Part shown: piece after piece, positions 60,109 through 64,000 of the stretch
Numbering within the stretch: position 1 is the stretch's first letter
How the letters are laid out: each line of letters begins with the position of its first letter
Assembly (NCBI RefSeq): GCF_032062135.1
Contig: NC_092859.1
Span: 66,730,116-66,794,115 of the forward strand
DNA length: 64,000 bases
Direction of reading: 5' to 3'
From: Pyxicephalus adspersus
Taxonomy: Eukaryota; Chordata; Amphibia; Anura; Pyxicephalidae
Program-made: the position numbers and the translations under genes
Notes under the pieces: generated by a model
Databases searched by the model: none
The model's input: the letters and a program-made list of their open reading frames with translations, nothing else
Told to the model about the DNA's origin: nothing

Positions 60109-60440
60109 CAGGGAAAGCACATATCAAAGGAAAAAGCATAAAAACATTCAACCAGTCAGCCTATGGACTATATTTAAGTCCAATTTTTCAGGCACAACAA
60201 ATACTAGATGTAGGTCTCAATTCATTGATCTCAACGCATTTCGTGGGTCCTTGGCTGCTTCATCAAGAGTTATCAAGATCTATAAACATATTACAATAAT
60301 CGATATCCTTAGCATAAAATTGTATGCTCTTTTAACTACAATACACGTGACTTACATTTGTATACGTACAAAAATAGATTCCCAGATGACCAAGGATATT
60401 CAAAAATAGCTCCACAAACACAAAGTCGCAGCATGGGGGG
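60109..60440. repeat. Repeat-like block with the CAACGCATTTCG...CTTCATCAAG motif
   Basis: CTCAACGCATTTCGTGGGTC followed by GGCTGCTTCATCAAGAG lies at 60231-60271. It matches the pattern found at 15146 and 31409. The element's ends are not visible. Confidence 0.45.
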
Positions 60441-61039
60441 GAAGGTAGTCCACATCAGCTAGGTGCAACCAAATTATAAACAGAGGAAGAAACCAGCTAT
60501 TTGAGTGGGCACACAAATGTAAAACAATGTAAAAAATCTAAACACATATAAATTAAAATAATAAAAACAATATATTAAATAATATTAATCAAAAATGATG
60601 AATCAATCTAAAATAAAAGTATCATCCAAACAACTTTTCTCAGTATTAGCTTTAAGCAGAGCATGTGTTGTGTTTTCCATTTATAGATAAAATCTTATGT
60701 AAGAATGCAAAAACAAAAATTAATTCAACTTACAAAACAACTTCTAAAAGAATGTTCCTTCAGTGAGTTTGGAAGTTTCTGTAGGAACATGTTCTCGTCT
60801 ATGCTGTTTACTATACTCTGAACCATAATGACTGTAATGACTGACTATTCATCCTTTGTATGTTGCTGCCATTATTACCTAGCTAAGAAGCAAAGAGGCT
60901 TCACAAAATCCATTTATGGATTCTTCTTGTTTTGTATTCATAGGTACTGCTAGGTGATTACTGTTAGCCTGTTTATATAACGTTAATGACAGAAAATTAC
61001 ATTTACAACAGAAACATGTGTCTTACAGCAAAGACTGTT
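60441..61039. other. Intergenic, nothing recognised
   Basis: AT-rich sequence between two repeat blocks. No feature is supported. Confidence 0.45.
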
Positions 61040-61838
61040 GATTTAAAAAAGCACACAGGGAGGCCCTTGAGCCTGCGAGAGGGGAGCTAGGCGTGGGCCA
61101 ACATGACTGTGGGGGGAAGGCCAAAGGTCATGTGATGGTGTGAGTGGTAAGGTCAATTATGATTTAAATTGATTGGTCATTAATATGACAATGGGTGGGG
61201 GTCATAAAAGTTTATAAAAGAATAGGGGACAAAAAGGAACAGATGTGACAGGAATTTGAGGAGATTGAAAGTGACAGCAGGACAATAGCAGGTACTTACC
61301 TCATGTAGGGTGTTGGAGCCTTGTGGGCCCAGTTGTGGACTGCTGCACTTGACAAAGGCCCAGGATGGTTGGAAGGACAGCTGGCTACCATTGTGAGGGG
61401 GGTAGCTGGTCCAGGGGTGGTGGAAACAGCGGATAGGGCACTGCCTCTGAGAACTTGGCCTCCGGTGTGCCTGAGCCCGGAAATACAGAGGGCCCAGCAT
61501 CACATTGGGAGCCCCGTAAGGGACCCTCCAGGTCACTCCGCAAGGCAGTAGGCCACCAGTGTTGCGGGGGGTGCTGGGAGGAATGTGTGTGCTCCCAGAC
61601 CTTCACAGAGATGGTAGCAAGCGGCCTCACCCTTGCAAGTAAGCAATATGGAAGCTGGTGTGGTGGAGACTCGGCCAGGAGTGATGGCTGTAGCTGGCGC
61701 CAGCCTGTCCCCCGATGTGGCCAGCGGCCCTTCCAGAAGTATGAGCGAGCAGAGATGTATTGGAACGGCCAGGCTGGCCTGTTACTTACCTTACTTTCAT
61801 CAGGAGCAGGGAAGAAGATCCTAGAGCTGTGCAGGGGA

Positions 61839-62421
61839 CTGTATTTTGTGGGTAGGTGTCTTCCGATGGGATGCTCTGTGTCCTGCTCTCTATTTGAACA
61901 GTTTAGCACTTTTCTGGAATAGGTAGTGCGTGACCTGGCGGGTGTTGACTCAATGTTGCATTATTTGGATGATTTTTTGTGCGTGGGTCCCTCAGGGTCG
62001 CCGGTTTGTCACACCTTGCTGGGAACACTTCAATTTGTCGCAGACAGGTTTGGTGTTCCATTGGCGCCGGAAAAAATGGAGCGGCCTGTAACTATGATGT
62101 CATTCCTGGATATTGAAATTGACACAGTAGCCATGGAATGCGGGTTGCCGCCGGATAAGCTAGACAGTCTTAAACGAGAATTGAATGTAGCGGTGGGGGC
62201 AAAGAAATTGCATTTGCTCCAATTGCAGTCTTTGTTGAGAAAACTTAACTTTGCTTGCAGGATCATGTCTATGGGTAGGATTTTTGGTAGAAGATTTGCG
62301 GCAGCAACAGCAGGAGTTAAATGTGCAGATCATTTTGTGCAGCTCACAAAGGAATTGAAGTTGATTTGCGGGTGTGGGAAAAGTTTTTGGCAGAATGTAA
62401 TGGTAGGGCACTGTGGATGAA
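61839..62421 (+). pseudogene. DIRS/Ngaro reverse transcriptase, C-terminal half
   Basis: Reading starts at LYFVGRCLPMGCSVS (61842 on), the block that grips the template. An in-frame TAG (61920-61922), probably from a Trp codon, interrupts it. Then MLHYLDDFL (YLDD at 61962-61973) gives the catalytic aspartate pair. FGVPLAPEKMERP, MSFLDIEID and LLRKLNFACRIMSMGRIFGR follow in order, as in this family's connection region. The fingers and first catalytic aspartate block are missing upstream at about 61840, where unrelated sequence joins. A frameshift near 62350-62390 leads to RNase H. Dead copy. Confidence 0.88.
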
Positions 62422-62602
62422 TAGTCCGGTAAGTACAGCAGACCGGGATTTGTTTACAGATGCCGTGGGTTTCATGGGTTATGGAGTCTGTTGGCAAGGG
62501 GCCTGCAGTGCGGGCCCTTGGCCGGCAGAGTGGGTGGAGGAGGGTTTGGTAAACAACCTGGTATTGTTAGAATTATTCCCTAGTTTTTTGTATAGACTTT
62601 CG
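62346..62602 (+). pseudogene. DIRS/Ngaro RNase H-like segment, truncated
   Basis: In the next frame the protein continues LRVWEKFLAECNGRALW, then DLFTDAVGFMGYGVCWQG (catalytic-type FTDA at 62453-62464), then GPWPAEW and LVLLELFP. It then breaks off into sequence without family features near 62585. The remaining RNase H, with its later acidic residues, is missing. RNase H in such elements removes the RNA strand during copying. Confidence 0.82.
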
Positions 62603-62604
62603 TT

Positions 62605-62628
62605 TGTATTTTATGTTTAGTTTACAGA
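62605..62628 (+). promoter_or_regulatory. Possible 3' splice site before the SGNH domain
   Basis: A T-rich run ending TTTATGTTTAGTTTACAG stands directly before the frame that opens the hydrolase domain. It could be the acceptor of an intron in the parent element. No donor is left because the preceding region is deleted. Confidence 0.3.
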
Positions 62629-63225
62629 CAGAGCCGTGTTTGATCTGGATCGTGGGACACTCCTATGTATGCTGGGGGGCCAGGAGAGTGGAAGTCAGAC
62701 TAGACTGTTGTCATTTAGGAGTGCCAAGATGAGGAGGGCATACTCCGTTGGATTGGGATTCCGGGTATGTTGTGCTGCAGAGTATTGTCTGAGATTCACA
62801 AGTTCGCCAGGTTAGACAGGTGGCCTAATAACGTGCTTCTTTCTGCTGGTGGCAACGATTTGAGGATCAGGTCCATGAGGGAACTTATCCATGACATAAA
62901 ATAGGGTTTCCTTCACTTGTGGGTGGCGTTTTCTGAGCACATTGTGGTGTGGTCAGAAATTGTGGCCAGGACAAGATTGCGATGGGCTAGGTCTGTGGTG
63001 AGTTTGAACAAGGCAAGGGCAAAAGTTAATAGGGAACTGGGTAGATTTATTGCCAGGAATGGGGGGAACAAAAGTAAGGCACAGGGATTTAGAGGTGGAT
63101 TACCAACAATTTTTGCAAGAGGATGGCATTCATCTGAACGCAGTAGGAATTGATCTTTGGTTTCTTGGTTTGCAGGATTGGATTCAAAGGGCCCTGCGGG
63201 TGTGGAGGAGCACACAAGGGTAAGG
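62629..63225 (+). pseudogene. SGNH hydrolase domain of a DIRS/Ngaro element
   Basis: Three blocks are recognisable in order. LIWIVGHSY (GHS at 62655-62663) corresponds to the GDS nucleophile block. SAGGNDL (near 62845-62865) is the GxND oxyanion block. EDGIHLNAVGIDLW (DGIH at 63122-63133) is the D-x-x-H catalytic block. The middle region, WSEIVARTRLRWARSVVSLN and further, is basic and helical. The three blocks lie in three different frames, and stops occur at 62721 and 62901, so it is a pseudogene. Ngaro elements are known, to my recollection, to carry such a hydrolase after the recombinase. Its role is not established. Confidence 0.82.
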
Positions 63226-63520
63226 GGTTATTGTTGTTGTGGGGTTAATAGCAGGAGGGTAGGCGTAATTTATATAGTTCCAGAGGCGACGGAGTGGCGC
63301 CTGGGAGCAGTTATATATATATCAATTGGAACGCAGATCCAGGATTAATGGTTTAAAAGGGGTTAAGGATGGTTGAGGACCTTCCACTTGACGATGGTGA
63401 TATCTGCTTGGTATTTATTGTTGATATTTATTGTTAGTAACAAAATGTTAAAAGATGTTAAAAAATATGTTTAACAAAATGCATTTAATAAACGTCCGGA
63501 AGGCCAATTTTCAGCATACC

Positions 63521-64000
63521 TGAAGAGTGTGTAGTTATTTAGGGTTAAATGGGGATGGGGGTGAATGGGAAGTATTATTGTAATGTGTGGAGAAAGGCTC
63601 TTTCATGCCACATGTCATGTCATACATCACCAAAATAGCTACCATTTTAGGTGTTTGGATACTGTCATGGGAGTGTCAACTGGGCCCCATTGCAAAATAT
63701 GATTCAATACCACCAAAATGCTCTTCTTGTTGATACCTACTATACTAATATACCACATAATAAACATGTATATAAAAATCATGGTAATGCTTCCTGTCAT
63801 GCATTGAATGGACACACATTACTGATAGGGGACTAAACTGGTTACCCTTTGGGCAATGAATGTGTTTTGTGCTTGGTATTCTGCCCTAGCCTGAAAATGT
63901 TAGCTAACGTGGAAATAAACGTGTTGGCTTTGGTGTAGTGCATTGAAGTTAATTGAGCAAAATTAAAATTTTATACATAGGTGATTTTTTTTTGGCAGGA
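63521..64000. other. Intergenic, nothing recognised
   Basis: AT-rich sequence. The short frame at 63651-63836 has no motif. No repeat end is visible before the window edge. Confidence 0.45.

Larger units (their letters stand above)
61040..63520 (+). mobile_element. DIRS/Ngaro-type retroelement, heavily deleted
   Basis: A GC-richer leader (61060-61840) precedes part of a reverse transcriptase, an RNase H start and an SGNH hydrolase domain. The tail (63360-63500) is AT-rich with AATAAACG near 63488. The RT style (CLPMGCSVS, HYLDDFL) and the SGNH companion fit vertebrate Ngaro/DIRS elements rather than retroviruses. RT blocks upstream of CLPMGCS, most of RNase H and the whole tyrosine recombinase are absent. 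I could not identify the split repeats that should bound such an element, so the ends are approximate. Confidence 0.8.

Noticed and set aside
59612..60299. Proline/serine-rich frames of 157 and 122 codons
   Set aside because: CT-rich dispersed repeat composition. Frames are open on both strands and no domain is seen.
61385..61909. 174-codon minus-strand frame in the DIRS/Ngaro leader
   Set aside because: Antisense to the retroelement with no family motif. The GC-rich leader is low in stops.
61926..62420. YLDD reverse transcriptase read as an endogenous retrovirus
   Set aside because: The motif context (CLPMGCSVS before it, the connection region after it, and a following SGNH domain) fits DIRS/Ngaro. 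No LTR pair, protease, integrase or envelope is visible.
1..64000. tRNA, rRNA, snRNA or riboswitch genes
   Set aside because: I looked for tRNA box-like words and conserved RNA gene phrases and saw none convincing. A covariance-model scan would be needed to exclude them.

Overview
The window is vertebrate intergenic or intronic DNA. It is AT-rich and CpG-poor outside repeats, and it is full of old, broken transposable elements. I found no intact host gene, no RNA gene, and no operon or other prokaryotic signal. The mix of families points to a large frog genome, probably a neobatrachian or ranoid frog: a Tx1-type L1 LINE, CR1-like LINEs, a DIRS/Ngaro-type retroelement, Tc1, mariner and pogo-like elements, piggyBac-like MITEs, and abundant fold-back MITEs starting AAAGCTACGTACACAC. 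The species is an inference from repeat content only.

Layout. 1-480 is a 51-bp minisatellite. 0.5-10.4 kb is mostly unique AT-rich sequence with fold-back MITEs. 10.4-12.8 kb is a 5'-truncated, frameshifted Tx1/L1 LINE, followed at once by 2.2 copies of a 275-bp tandem repeat. 13-24 kb is unique DNA with piggyBac-like and pogo-like MITEs. 24-35 kb is MITE-rich and carries a deleted mariner copy. It also contains two pairs of diverged paralogous blocks in the same order, which suggests an old local duplication. Around 30.6-31.8 kb lies a 70-bp inverted-repeat element with a piggyBac-like MITE inside it. 35-44 kb is mostly unique.

44-49 kb holds a 550-bp homopurine tract and a nearly full-length CR1-like LINE on the minus strand. 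In this LINE, ORF1 has an SGNH/esterase domain and ORF2 has endonuclease plus reverse transcriptase. A TA-flanked MITE lies inside the endonuclease domain. 54.6-57.5 kb is a nested cluster: a Tc1 element split by a 3' CR1 copy with a recognisable 10-bp target-site duplication, then an AT microsatellite and two MITE fragments. 58.5-60.4 kb is a further CR1 tail, a MITE and a CT-rich repeat. 61.0-63.5 kb is a deleted DIRS/Ngaro-type element with remains of RT, RNase H and an SGNH hydrolase domain but no visible tyrosine recombinase.

No set of genes here works together as a cellular system. What can be read is insertion history. The points most worth checking are the SGNH domains in two unrelated retroelement classes, the paralogous blocks with a mariner present in only one copy, and several structured repeats whose families I cannot name.
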